Positions 1-7,652 of a stretch of 64,000 nucleotides of DNA are shown piece by piece. Origin of the DNA: Pedobacter sp. (GTDB lineage Bacteria > Bacteroidota > Bacteroidia > Sphingobacteriales > Sphingobacteriaceae); NCBI GenBank assembly GCA_025351765.1, contig JANXVH010000110.1:1-64000 (forward strand). The letters are read 5' to 3'. Position 1 is the first letter of the stretch, and each line of letters begins with the position of its first letter. The notes below the pieces were generated by a model. It was given only the letters and a program-made list of their open reading frames with translations. It was not told the origin of the DNA and ran no database searches. The position numbers and the translations under genes are program-made.

Positions 1-229
1 TAATCTTTCCGTAAGACTGCAAGAGCACAAAGAAAGTACGAGAAGTACTGCTTTTACCAATAGGTATAAGTGCTATTATCTAGTGTATTTTGAACATCAT
101 CAATATATTGACCAAGCGATTGATCGCGAAAAAGAAATAAAGGGTTGGTCTCGTGCTAAAAAGAATGCATTGATTGCTGAAGAAAATGGTTTATGGGAAT
201 TCCTGAATGAAGAGTATATAGAGGTTTAG
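1..229 (+). CDS. GIY-YIG nuclease family protein, C-terminal part (5' end outside window)
   Basis: The open frame begins at base 2 and runs 75 codons to TAG at 227-229; the 5' end lies outside the window. The residues start NLSVRLQEHK, which continues the usual 'N-L-x-x-R-x-x-x-H' stretch after the GIY-YIG signature, and include a glutamate in the DREKEIKGW segment where this family carries its metal-binding Glu. This matches the short single-domain YhbQ/UPF0213-like group of about 80-100 residues. The GIY-YIG motif itself is not in view, so the call rests on the C-terminal half. The stop codon coincides with the first bases of a half copy of the 50-bp repeat, so the natural C-terminus may have been altered. 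Confidence 0.72.
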   Translation, partial: NLSVRLQEHKESTRSTAFTNRYKCYYLVYFEHHQYIDQAIDREKEIKGWSRAKKNALIAEENGLWEFLNEEYIEV

Positions 230-465
230 ATTCTTCGCTGCGCTCTGAATGACAAGGAACACTCTGAATGACAAGGGAATGCTCTGAGTGATAAATGGTT
301 CTTACTTTGTCATTCCGAGTTTCGAGGAATCTAGATTCTTCGCTGCGCTCTGAATGACAAGGAAATGTTCTGAATGACAAGGAACACCTTGAATGACAAG
401 GAAATGTTCTGAATGACAAGGAACACCCTGAACGACAAGGAAACACTCTGAATGGCAAAAGAGCG
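227..465. repeat. repeat cluster 1: palindromic repeat plus short satellite units
   Basis: This stretch is made of a right-half copy of the 50-bp palindrome (227-253), a full copy (309-358), and about eight short units built on CTCTGAATGACAA separated by a few variable bases such as GGAACA or GGAAATG. Later units drift (CTTGAATGACAA, CTGAACGACAA, CTGAATGGCAA), as expected of decaying satellite copies. Open frames across it translate to CHSERSEES-like strings, a well-known artefact of this repeat. It separates the convergent GIY-YIG gene and the beta-helix gene and could act as a structured transcription barrier; that role is inferred. Confidence 0.85.
309..358. repeat. 50-bp imperfect palindrome, copy 1
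   Basis: This is a full copy of the element, identical over 50 bp to those at 3533-3582 and 3675-3724. The outer arms GTCATTCCGAG and CTCTGAATGAC are inverted repeats with one mismatch. The middle, GAGGAATCTAGATTCTTC, is a second near-perfect palindrome centred on CTAG. It can therefore fold as a hairpin or cruciform, like REP/BIME-type elements. Confidence 0.88.
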
Positions 466-492
466 AATATATAGGTAGCCTTTTAAATTACG

Positions 493-2583
493 CTATCGTT
501 TAAAAAGCGTTTCAAATTGTATTTCGACTTCATTATTTAAAATTGCTTTTTTAGTCCAGCTTTTATTGCCGTATACCCCTGCCTCATTAACATTAAATGG
601 TTTAAAATTTATGTTTTGCATTGCAGTTTTATTTGTTGGTTGATTGTTAATTAATTGGGGATCTGCAATAACCGATTGCGCATCTTTACCGCTCTTTTGC
701 CATTGCTCAAATGTTAAATTGCCGATGGTAATTTTCTTGCTTTGTGTATTCCAATATAGGTTGTAATCTGATTTGAAATTGGCGGTGGCCCAGTTAATGC
801 CGCTCAATTCACCCAAGCCATAAACGATGATGTTATTTGTAAATGTAAAACCAATATGGGGCTCTACTCTTGTAGCTTCTAGTTGTGCGAGCTGCTGGTT
901 ATAAAATATATTGTTTCTAATCATATTATCCTGCCCATAATGTTGATGAAAACCAGCGCTTTTGCAGTTGTAAACAAGGTTATTCTCTAGCAAAATTCCT
1001 GTTGATCCTTCATCGGTGTATAGTCCCCAGCCACCATATCCCTTGGAAAAAATATCATGAAGTACATTGTTTCTTAATACGGTACCCTCTGATTTCCCTA
1101 GGGTGTAAATGCCGCCCATATCACTTAAAATACCCCAGCCGAGGTGATGGATGTGGTTGTAGGAAATGTTGTTGTTCTTTGCTAAACTTTCGCCATAACC
1201 CCATGTCCAGCCAACTGATATGCCTGTATAAATGAAATCTGAAATGTCATTATGGGTAACGGTATTATTGCCCGATTGGAATATAATCAGCGCTGCGGCA
1301 GAAGGGAAGATTTTTGAACCACTCTGCATAATGCAGTTGTTGATTCTGTTGTGATGAGTGTGCATGGCCTCATTTTGTGCCATATTTTGCTCTCCGATTT
1401 TGACTGCATTGGCGCCAAGATCTTTAAATAAGCATTGTTCTGCAGAGATATATGTACACCCCCTTCTAATCCAAAGTGCAGACTGACCGGTTTTGCTAAC
1501 GCTGCAATTGCTGAAATTGATGTTGTCCGAAAAGTCTAACACAATTGCTGCCTGCGTATTGGCGGCTGCTTGTACAGGCTCAATGCCGGTTTTTGGCATA
1601 GTATACTTCGTCATCTCAAAGCTCAATCCCTTGAAATTCAGAAAACTTACTTTGCTGCTTTCCGATCCTTTAAAAATTAAAAACTGTTCAATTAAAGGTG
1701 TCGTTGCTATCGTAGTTTTTGGTTGTTCTCCCGATTTCGGCTTATAAATAATATTCCCATCCTGATCATAACACCATTGTCCGCCCTTTTTCAATGCTGC
1801 CTTTATATTTTCAATGGCAAGGGTGCTGAGTTTATTTAGCGGGTTCCAAGGTTTCATCTTATTTCCACTGATGTAAAATGAAGAGTCGGCCGGACTGTAG
1901 TTTAGAATTTTTTTCCTGCTGAAATCCCAATTGTGATAAAAAGTTACGATCGCTTGCTGCAAATCTGCGGGCGAGAGCGTATTAAAATAGTTGACCTGTT
2001 CTTTATTTAATTTGATTTTAATGATGGCCGAATCTGCCCCTGCTTTATCCGTGTTGACGACTTTTTCGCTTACTGCTGAAGGTAAGAAATAGCCGCTATC
2101 GGGATAAACGGATTTTGGAGCACGATACCCATTGATAAAGAGTTGCTCTGGAAGTTTGCTCATAGAGAGTTGCCCTGGAAGTGTGTTCTTTGTGACTATG
2201 GATTGAAGCACTAAAATCCAGTTGCCGTCTGATTTAACCTGGAATTCTGGTAGTTTTATCCCGCCACTAAATATAGCCGAATTGGCTTTTTCTGCCTGAT
2301 AAGTTATGGGATGTTCCTGTGTGCCAGAGTCTTCTGCCGTGAAATTTATTGCCTCAGTTACCGGATATACACCACTTTTGATGATTACATTTATGTGTTC
2401 CCTCAGTTTGCCAGCTTTTTTAATTTTCCTGATCATATTCCGCGCAGCGATAAGCGTAGCCAATGGCTGTTGTATTGTGCCAGGATTTCTATCATCGCCT
2501 TTTGGCGAAACATAAATGTTTAAGGCCAATAGTTGCTGGCAAAATAAAAGTCCGGCAAGAAGAAATATTGCTTTGAGTTTCAT
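493..2583 (-). CDS. secreted right-handed parallel beta-helix protein
   Basis: The 696-residue product starts with a Sec signal peptide (hydrophobic core about residues 5-20) followed at once by the INIYVSP-type entry strand with PKGDDRNPGT, typical of extracellular beta-helix carbohydrate-active proteins. The central part (about 340-600) is rich in short N-rich coil turns such as NNxI and NNNxVYNC, as in Pfam beta_helix/NosD-like solenoids. It is probably a polysaccharide lyase or glycoside hydrolase (GH141-like or related), but no catalytic residue can be assigned by eye. It has no T9SS C-terminal domain that I can recognise. It is a lone gene, divergent from rfbC and with the repeat cluster at its 3' end. 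The beta-helix fold is fairly sure, the substrate unknown. Confidence 0.75.
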   Translation of the reverse strand: MKLKAIFLLAGLLFCQQLLALNIYVSPKGDDRNPGTIQQPLATLIAARNMIRKIKKAGKLREHINVIIKSGVYPVTEAINFTAEDSGTQEHPITYQAEKANSAIFSGGIKLPEFQVKSDGNWILVLQSIVTKNTLPGQLSMSKLPEQLFINGYRAPKSVYPDSGYFLPSAVSEKVVNTDKAGADSAIIKIKLNKEQVNYFNTLSPADLQQAIVTFYHNWDFSRKKILNYSPADSSFYISGNKMKPWNPLNKLSTLAIENIKAALKKGGQWCYDQDGNIIYKPKSGEQPKTTIATTPLIEQFLIFKGSESSKVSFLNFKGLSFEMTKYTMPKTGIEPVQAAANTQAAIVLDFSDNINFSNCSVSKTGQSALWIRRGCTYISAEQCLFKDLGANAVKIGEQNMAQNEAMHTHHNRINNCIMQSGSKIFPSAAALIIFQSGNNTVTHNDISDFIYTGISVGWTWGYGESLAKNNNISYNHIHHLGWGILSDMGGIYTLGKSEGTVLRNNVLHDIFSKGYGGWGLYTDEGSTGILLENNLVYNCKSAGFHQHYGQDNMIRNNIFYNQQLAQLEATRVEPHIGFTFTNNIIVYGLGELSGINWATANFKSDYNLYWNTQSKKITIGNLTFEQWQKSGKDAQSVIADPQLINNQPTNKTAMQNINFKPFNVNEAGVYGNKSWTKKAILNNEVEIQFETLFKR

Positions 2584-2820
2584 GGCTGAAGTTAAGGCTT
2601 TTGATTTGATATTTATTTTAGCCAGAGGTTGTATTTATTGTTTTATTCTACTTTGGTTTGCTACAAATAAAGCACATAATGAAGAAAGAACAAACAAGAT
2701 GTATTATTGGCAGTAAGGTAAATGATGTATGACTAACCACATTTTGGAAAGGCGATAAGCAAAAAAGTCGTTCTTATATTAAGCGTATCCTTAGCATTGA
2801 AGAATTCCCGACTATAAATC

Positions 2821-2850
2821 TTGTTGATCTTTTTTAATTTTTTACATTTG
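2821..2850 (+). promoter_or_regulatory. Bacteroidota-type promoter for rfbC
   Basis: TTG at 2821-2823 lies 19 nt before TACATTTG at 2843-2850, which matches the -33/-7 pattern (TTG ... TAnnTTTG) of Bacteroidota primary sigma factor. The -7 box ends only 6 nt before the rfbC ATG, so the predicted transcript would start on or right at the start codon (leaderless or nearly so). Confidence 0.5.
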
Positions 2851-2856
2851 ATGTAG

Positions 2857-3402
2857 ATGAAAGTAACTGAAACCAAACTTAAGGGATGTTTTATTATAGA
2901 ACCAACCGTTTTTAAAGACAGTAGGGGGTATTTTTTTGAGAGTTTTAATCAACCTAAATTTGGGGAGCTGACTGGAATGCCCGGAAATTTTGTGCAGGAT
3001 AACCAAAGTGCATCAACTTACGGGGTGATCCGCGGATTGCATTTCCAGAAAGGGGAATTTGCGCAGGCGAAACTGGTAAGGGTAATTGAAGGTGCCGTGC
3101 TTGACGTTGCGGTGGATATCCGTGATGGATCTGCCACTTATGGTGAGTGGGTTTCTATTGAGCTCACTGGGGAAAATAATTTACAGTTTTATGTGCCAAG
3201 GGGTTTTGCGCATGGTTTTTCTGTATTAAGTGAAACTGCTGTTTTTGCTTACAAATGTGACAATACTTACAACAAGGCTTCGGAAGGTGGTATTAGTTTT
3301 AACGACCCGGTTTTGAATATTGACTGGGGTATTCCTCACAAGGATCAGAATATATCTGATAAAGATTTGGTGCTGCCTTTGTTTAATAGTACGTCCTTTT
3401 GA
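2857..3402 (+). CDS. rfbC: dTDP-4-dehydrorhamnose 3,5-epimerase
   Basis: RfbC (RmlC) epimerises C3 and C5 of dTDP-4-dehydro-6-deoxyglucose, the third step of dTDP-L-rhamnose synthesis in the cytoplasm. At 181 residues it has the family's normal length. The RGLHFQ motif supplies the catalytic His62, and the FAYKC segment supplies the conserved Tyr132; GFAHGF marks the cupin barrel. It lies 476 bp ahead of rfbD, with a repeat cluster between them, and rfbA follows rfbD. The start is fixed by MKVTETKLKG, a standard N-terminus. No rfbB (dTDP-glucose 4,6-dehydratase) is in the window, so the pathway must be completed elsewhere. Confidence 0.96.
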   Translation: MKVTETKLKGCFIIEPTVFKDSRGYFFESFNQPKFGELTGMPGNFVQDNQSASTYGVIRGLHFQKGEFAQAKLVRVIEGAVLDVAVDIRDGSATYGEWVSIELTGENNLQFYVPRGFAHGFSVLSETAVFAYKCDNTYNKASEGGISFNDPVLNIDWGIPHKDQNISDKDLVLPLFNSTSF

Positions 3403-3532
3403 TGACAAAATGGATTCAGAGTTTCGAGGAATCTAGATTCTTCGCTGCGCTCTGAATGACAAGAGTTGCTCTGAATGACAAAGTGCGCTCTGAATAACAA
3501 GAACGGTGTGAATGACAAAGCGCGTTCTATTT

Positions 3533-3582
3533 GTCATTCCGAGTTTCGAGGAATCTAGATTCTTCGCTGCGCTCTGAATGAC
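3533..3582. repeat. 50-bp imperfect palindrome, copy 2
   Basis: It is identical to the copy at 309-358: outer arms GTCATTCCGAG / CTCTGAATGAC and inner palindrome centred on CTAG. Confidence 0.88.
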
Positions 3583-3674
3583 AAAGGAACGCTCTGAATG
3601 ACAAGAATTGCTCTGAATGACAAAGTGTGCTCTGAATGACAAGAACGGTGTGAATAACAAAAGCTGTTCCATTT

Positions 3675-3724
3675 GTCATTCCGAGTTTCGAGGAATCTAG
3701 ATTCTTCGCTGCGCTCTGAATGAC
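3675..3724. repeat. 50-bp imperfect palindrome, copy 3
   Basis: It is identical to the copies at 309-358 and 3533-3582 and is followed directly by the best-preserved 19-bp satellite tandem. Confidence 0.88.
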
Positions 3725-3878
3725 AAGAATTGCTCTGAATGACAAGAATTGCTCTGAATGACAAGAATTGCTCTGAATGACCAGAGTTACTCTGAATGAC
3801 AAGAATTACGCTGAATGATAGGGAGTAAAAACAAATATGCTTGAGAAAAAATATATTCGAGATGATAAAAAATAGGAT

Positions 3879-4733
3879 ATGAAAACACTGGTATTGGGTG
3901 CATCGGGACAGTTAGGGCAATGCCTGAAAGCTGTTGCCGAAAAAAGAAATATTGATTTCCTTGATTTTCCAGATGAGCATGAAGGGAATATCCTGGATGA
4001 AGAAAAGCTGAAAGCGCTTTTTGAAAAAAGAAGGCCTGATTATGTTATCAATTGCGCAGCTTATACCGCAGTGGATAAAGCGGAAGATGAGGTCGATTTA
4101 GCCAGGTTGGTTAATAAGCAAGGAGCGCTAAACGTCGCGTTGCTTTGTAATGAATACAGCGCAAAATTAATTCATATCTCCACCGACTTTATTTTTGAAG
4201 GAAATGTTGTTGAGTTGCTTAAAGAGGATGACCTAGCCGAGCCCATTAGTATATATGGCTTAACCAAGCTGGAAGGTGAAATAGATATTATCGATAATCT
4301 TTCTGAACATTATATTTTGCGCACCAGTTGGTTGTATTCCGAGTTTGCTAACAACTTTGTGAAAACAATGCTGAAGCTTGGAGCAGATAGAGATGAGTTG
4401 AGCATTATTGCCGACCAAATTGGCACACCAACTTATGCAATCGATTTGGCTGGAGCCATTTTAGCAATTATCCAATCTGGTAAAACTGATTACGGTGTTT
4501 ATCACTACAGCAATGAGGGTGCAATATCATGGTTTGATTTTGCCAAAGCAATATTCGATATTAGCGGCACAAAGGTTAAGGTGAATCCAATTCCTACTTC
4601 GGCTTATCCGACAAAAGCCCGCAGACCGAAGTTTTCTGTGATGGATAAAGCCAAGATCAAAATCACTTTTGGGGTTGAAGTGCCTTATTGGAGAGATAGT
4701 TTAGTGAAATGTATTAACGAACTAAAGAAATAA
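3879..4733 (+). CDS. rfbD: dTDP-4-dehydrorhamnose reductase
   Basis: RfbD (RmlD) reduces dTDP-4-dehydrorhamnose to dTDP-L-rhamnose with NAD(P)H. The 284-residue protein is a short-chain dehydrogenase: the Rossmann glycine motif GASGQLG sits at residues 7-13, a conserved STDF segment at 101-104, and the catalytic YGLTK (Tyr126, Lys130) follows. The C-terminal half has the substrate part with the [12 protein letters not shown] segment typical of RmlD. rfbA begins 1 nt after its stop, so the two are surely co-transcribed. Upstream is the repeat cluster, so a separate promoter may lie at about 3825-3878. Confidence 0.96.
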   Translation: MKTLVLGASGQLGQCLKAVAEKRNIDFLDFPDEHEGNILDEEKLKALFEKRRPDYVINCAAYTAVDKAEDEVDLARLVNKQGALNVALLCNEYSAKLIHISTDFIFEGNVVELLKEDDLAEPISIYGLTKLEGEIDIIDNLSEHYILRTSWLYSEFANNFVKTMLKLGADRDELSIIADQIGTPTYAIDLAGAILAIIQSGKTDYGVYHYSNEGAISWFDFAKAIFDISGTKVKVNPIPTSAYPTKARRPKFSVMDKAKIKITFGVEVPYWRDSLVKCINELKK

Positions 4734-4734
4734 C

Positions 4735-5595
4735 ATGAAAGGTATAATATTAGCTGGCGGTAGTGGAACAAGGTTGCATCCCCTAACGTTGGTAATGAGC
4801 AAACAAATGATGCCGGTTTATGATAAGCCGATGATCTATTATCCGCTATCAACATTGATGTTGGCAGGTATTAATGAAATTTTAATCATTTCTACACCGC
4901 ATGATTTGCCAAATTTTGAGAAATTACTTGGGGATGGAAGTAAAATTGGCTGTAAATTTTCATACGCAGTACAACAAGAACCCAACGGACTGGCACAAGC
5001 TTTTGTAATTGGTGCTGATTTTATTGGTAGCGATAAGGTTGCGCTGGTATTGGGTGATAATATCTTTTATGGAGAGGGGATGTCCAAATTGTTGCAGGAA
5101 AGCGCTGATCCTGATGGAGGTGTTGTATTCGCCTACCAGGTTTCTGATCCTGAACGTTATGGGGTAGTGGAATTTGATGCCAATAAAAAAGCCATTTCAA
5201 TTGAAGAGAAACCACTGGAGCCTAAATCTAATTACGCAGTTCCGGGATTGTATTTTTACGACAATAGTGTGGTTGAGGTCGCCAGGAATATCAAGGCTTC
5301 GCCCCGCGGTGAATACGAAATCACAGACGTAAACAAGGTTTACCTGGAACAGGGCAAGTTAAAAGTTGGTGTGTTGAGTCGCGGTACGGCATGGCTGGAT
5401 ACCGGTACTTTCAACTCTTTAATGCAGGCTGGGCAGTTTGTTCAGGTAATAGAGGAAAGACAAGGTTTAAAGATTGGCGCTATTGAAGAGGTTGCATACC
5501 GAATGGGATTTATTAATGCGGAACAGCTGCGCGTGGTAGCTACACCATTGGTTAAAAGTGGCTACGGACAATATTTATTAAAGCTGATCAAATAA
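4735..5595 (+). CDS. rfbA: glucose-1-phosphate thymidylyltransferase
   Basis: RfbA (RmlA) makes dTDP-glucose from glucose-1-phosphate and dTTP, the first step of dTDP-rhamnose synthesis. The 286-residue protein opens with the nucleotide-binding loop [16 protein letters not shown] and [15 protein letters not shown], and has the GDNIFYG and [20 protein letters not shown] blocks of the short RmlA class. It follows rfbD by 1 nt. Its last codons form the left arm of a terminator-like hairpin and the stop codon lies in the loop. Confidence 0.97.
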   Translation: MKGIILAGGSGTRLHPLTLVMSKQMMPVYDKPMIYYPLSTLMLAGINEILIISTPHDLPNFEKLLGDGSKIGCKFSYAVQQEPNGLAQAFVIGADFIGSDKVALVLGDNIFYGEGMSKLLQESADPDGGVVFAYQVSDPERYGVVEFDANKKAISIEEKPLEPKSNYAVPGLYFYDNSVVEVARNIKASPRGEYEITDVNKVYLEQGKLKVGVLSRGTAWLDTGTFNSLMQAGQFVQVIEERQGLKIGAIEEVAYRMGFINAEQLRVVATPLVKSGYGQYLLKLIK

Positions 5596-5608
5596 TTGAT
5601 CAGCTTTA
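5579..5608. terminator. hairpin spanning the rfbA stop codon
   Basis: A perfect 13-bp stem (5579-5591 with 5596-5608) encloses a 4-nt loop ATAA that contains most of the rfbA stop. The stem is AT-rich apart from AGCTGATC and has no long T tract, so it is a weak, possibly bidirectional terminator between rfbA and the converging small gene at 5614-5709. Confidence 0.55.
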
Positions 5609-5613
5609 ATTGA

Positions 5614-5709
5614 TTAATCTTCCTGTATAGTTGCTGCTTTTGCCTGGAAATAAAGCCATACCCAAAAAGCTGCATAAAGGATTGCGATTGATAAGATAAC
5701 GATTTTCAT
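5614..5709 (-). CDS. possible small single-pass membrane protein (31 aa)
   Basis: A 31-codon frame begins with ATG at 5709 and ends with TAA at 5614. The product starts MKIVILSIAILYAAFWVWLY and ends FQAKAATIQED: a short hydrophobic helix of about 20 residues, aromatic residues at its far end, then a short polar, acidic tail. That is the profile of a real small membrane protein rather than a random frame. No clear Shine-Dalgarno sequence is seen, which is usual in Bacteroidota. It converges on rfbA across the hairpin. Function unknown. Confidence 0.5.
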   Translation of the reverse strand: MKIVILSIAILYAAFWVWLYFQAKAATIQED

Positions 5710-5846
5710 GGTGGTTTAGGTTTGTTGTTTGATTAAGGTTTATTTATATGCTAAACTAGTATTATTTTTTAGTTAAGAGCATGTTAACTAAAGAAAATTT
5801 AGTTTTGTTTTTAAAGCCTGTATTACAGATCAATAGAAATAAATAC

Positions 5847-5854
5847 TATATTTG
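5847..5854 (+). promoter_or_regulatory. -7 promoter box for the first WcaJ-like gene
   Basis: TATATTTG matches TAnnTTTG and lies 10 nt before the ATG at 5865. No TTG is found at the usual spacing upstream, so only the -7 element is claimed. The same box TATATTTG stands before the paralogue at 14878. Confidence 0.4.
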
Positions 5855-5864
5855 ATGTAATTAT

Positions 5865-7256
5865 ATGCAAACGCGCTACCTATACATTTTAAAGTACGTC
5901 TTACCGATTACCGACTTAATGATGCTAAACCTGGTTTACTGGGGTTCTTATCACATTACGGGCTATTTTGGAAAGTGGGTTTCTTATCCACTATTCCAAC
6001 AATATGCAGTGATTTGTAATTTATTATGGTTGTTTAACGCCCTCTTCTTTGGTTTATATTCTGAATTTAGCGCAAGGAAGCTGGAACGAATCTACAGGGG
6101 AACCTGGAGAAGTATTCTTTCTCACTTTATATTGTTTTCCCTGTACTTGCTTTATGAACGGGACGCGGAATTTTCCCGTACTTTTATCTTGGTGTTTTAC
6201 CTCATGCTCACCTTCGCCTTTGCCTTAAATCGGTTTATTGGAACTGTTTTCCAATTTGTGGTGATCAACAAGTTAGATGCGACCAATAAAGTTGCAGTTA
6301 TGGGCATGAACCCAACCGGAAAGCGCCTGGCAGAGTATTTTAAAAGGCAACGTAACATCAGTTTCTATGGTTTTATTGGTAATAATGACAACGGCTATAA
6401 TTACCAGACCGGATTGCTCTCTGAAGTGGCGGTTGCCGAAATGGAGGCCGCAGCAAATGACGGTGTTACTGAAATGTACGTTTCTGTGCCACCTGAGCGT
6501 ATGGGTAAAATCCATGTTCTGGTACGCGAGGCTGATAAATATTGCTTGAGGATAAAGCTGGTTCCGGATATCGCAGGCTCATTAAAGGTGCCTTATGTGA
6601 TTGATTATATTGGTAAAGAATTTCCGGTGATTAAACTGCGACATGAACCGCTGGAAGATATTGGTAACCGCTTTAAAAAACGTGCTTTCGATGTAGTCTT
6701 CAGCTTGTTGGTGATTATTTTCATATTGAGCTGGCTGTTGCCCATCATTGCTGTCATCATTAAATTACAGAGTAAAGGCCCCGTTTTATTTAAACAGATG
6801 CGCAGTGGTAGGAATGATGAACCTTTTTGGTGCTATAAATTCAGAAGCATGCACGTGAATGCAGCGAGCGACAACGCGCAAGCCACTAAAGGTGACAGTC
6901 GTATTTTTCCTTTTGGTAAGTTTTTACGCAAAAGCAGCCTGGATGAGTTGCCGCAATTCTTTAACGTACTGTTTGGTGATATGAGCGTTGTTGGTCCGCG
7001 GCCCCACATGTTGAGTCATACGGAAGAATACAAAGCCATTATTAACCAATTTATGGTGAGACATTATACCAAACCTGGTATTACTGGCTGGGCTCAGGTG
7101 AACGGTTTTAGAGGCGAGACTAAAGAGAATATTGCTATGGAAAATCGCGTTCGCCACGACATTTGGTACCTAGAAAATTGGACAGGAAACTTAGATGTGA
7201 AAATCATTTTCATGACTGTGATAAACATTGTAAGGGGTGAATCTAACGCCTACTAA
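5865..7256 (+). CDS. WcaJ-like undecaprenyl-phosphate sugar-1-phosphate transferase (paralogue 1)
   Basis: This 463-residue inner-membrane protein belongs to the polyprenyl-phosphate hexose-1-phosphate transferases that start exopolysaccharide repeat units. It has four N-terminal membrane helices (within about 10-125), a nucleotide-binding-like middle domain (KVAVMGMNPTGKR), one more hydrophobic helix (about 275-300), and the catalytic bacterial sugar-transferase domain with RSGRNDEPFWCYKFRSM, SSLDELPQFFNVL and MSVVGPRPHM. ITGWAQVNGFRGET is the conserved C-terminal block. It is closely related to the gene at 14878 and more distantly to 16410. It follows the rhamnose genes; the sugar moved is not readable (glucose or galactose phosphate are common). 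Confidence 0.9.
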   Translation: MQTRYLYILKYVLPITDLMMLNLVYWGSYHITGYFGKWVSYPLFQQYAVICNLLWLFNALFFGLYSEFSARKLERIYRGTWRSILSHFILFSLYLLYERDAEFSRTFILVFYLMLTFAFALNRFIGTVFQFVVINKLDATNKVAVMGMNPTGKRLAEYFKRQRNISFYGFIGNNDNGYNYQTGLLSEVAVAEMEAAANDGVTEMYVSVPPERMGKIHVLVREADKYCLRIKLVPDIAGSLKVPYVIDYIGKEFPVIKLRHEPLEDIGNRFKKRAFDVVFSLLVIIFILSWLLPIIAVIIKLQSKGPVLFKQMRSGRNDEPFWCYKFRSMHVNAASDNAQATKGDSRIFPFGKFLRKSSLDELPQFFNVLFGDMSVVGPRPHMLSHTEEYKAIINQFMVRHYTKPGITGWAQVNGFRGETKENIAMENRVRHDIWYLENWTGNLDVKIIFMTVINIVRGESNAY

Positions 7257-7307
7257 GGATGTTCTGTCAAAGGGGTTGATCCTGCCTTCTACATTACCGG
7301 GAACTGG

Positions 7308-7526
7308 CTATCGCCTGAGGAATAAAACTACTAGTCCGATAAGCATCAGTTCCAATACATCAGCACCTTTTGCCATTATGGCGGGTGGAGCGGTAGAAGC
7401 AAAAATAACTGTACCCAGTAGTAAGATTATTTCTGCAGTGGATAATATTTTGGGTTCTTGTACTGCTTCCGGTCGTACTAATAAAGCAGTTGAGGATTTT
7501 AGACTGATAGGCTTGTTTGTTAGCAC
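7308..7526 (-). CDS. doubtful small membrane ORF in the gap before GH92
   Basis: The 396-bp gap between the WcaJ-like gene and the GH92 gene holds one frame that looks protein-like. It would begin at a GTG (7526) and encode 72 residues with two hydrophobic stretches (IILLLGTVIFASTAPPAIMA and VLELMLIGLVVLFL) and a basic RR end. A plus-strand frame of similar length over the same bases reads like an antisense shadow. There is no ATG, no known family and no visible promoter. It could be a real small membrane protein, a gene remnant or chance. Confidence 0.25.
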   Translation of the reverse strand: MLTNKPISLKSSTALLVRPEAVQEPKILSTAEIILLLGTVIFASTAPPAIMAKGADVLELMLIGLVVLFLRR

Positions 7527-7595
7527 GGAAATAATAAAAGAAATAATTTAAATCTGCAAATTCATCGCATTTTGAAATACATTATTGCTATGTTT

Positions 7596-7616
7596 ATAGT
7601 GTATTAATTACACTAT
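7596..7616. promoter_or_regulatory. palindromic operator candidate before GH92
   Basis: ATAGTGTA and TACACTAT form perfect 8-bp inverted arms around a 5-nt spacer, 36 nt before the GH92 start codon. A second, looser dyad (TTGGTACA ... TGTAACCAA, 7624-7647) follows. Such spacing is common for dimeric transcription factors; which regulator is unknown. Confidence 0.45.
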
Positions 7617-7652
7617 CGTGTTTTGGTACAACTGAACGTGTAACCAAATGTA

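Larger units (their letters stand above)
3413..3823. repeat. repeat cluster 2 between rfbC and rfbD
   Basis: The 476-bp gap between rfbC and rfbD is almost entirely repeat. It holds a left-degenerate copy of the 50-bp palindrome (3413-3460), two perfect copies (3533-3582 and 3675-3724) and many satellite units on the pattern CTCTGAATGACAAGAATTG, at least three of them in perfect 19-bp tandem near 3726-3782. The larger blocks (palindrome, satellite units, AACGGTGTGAA link) recur about every 140 bp, which points to growth by duplication. It splits the rhamnose genes and might impose transcription polarity or its own hairpins on the mRNA. Confidence 0.88.

Noticed and set aside
156-458. Minus-strand open frame rich in CHSERSEES-like words
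   Set aside because: It is the translation of the palindromic repeat cluster; such frames are a known annotation artefact.
3433-3802. Three overlapping minus-strand frames over the rfbC-rfbD gap
   Set aside because: They are repeat translations in different frames, with the same words each time and no start signals.
3413-3823. Array-like repeats reminiscent of CRISPR
   Set aside because: Units are unequal in length, spacers are 3-7 nt of near-identical sequence, and no cas gene is near.
7237-7551. Plus-strand frame of 104 codons overlapping the WcaJ-like gene's end
   Set aside because: Composition rich in Ser/Thr/Ile without domain, overlaps the coding end, and looks like a shadow of the opposite strand.
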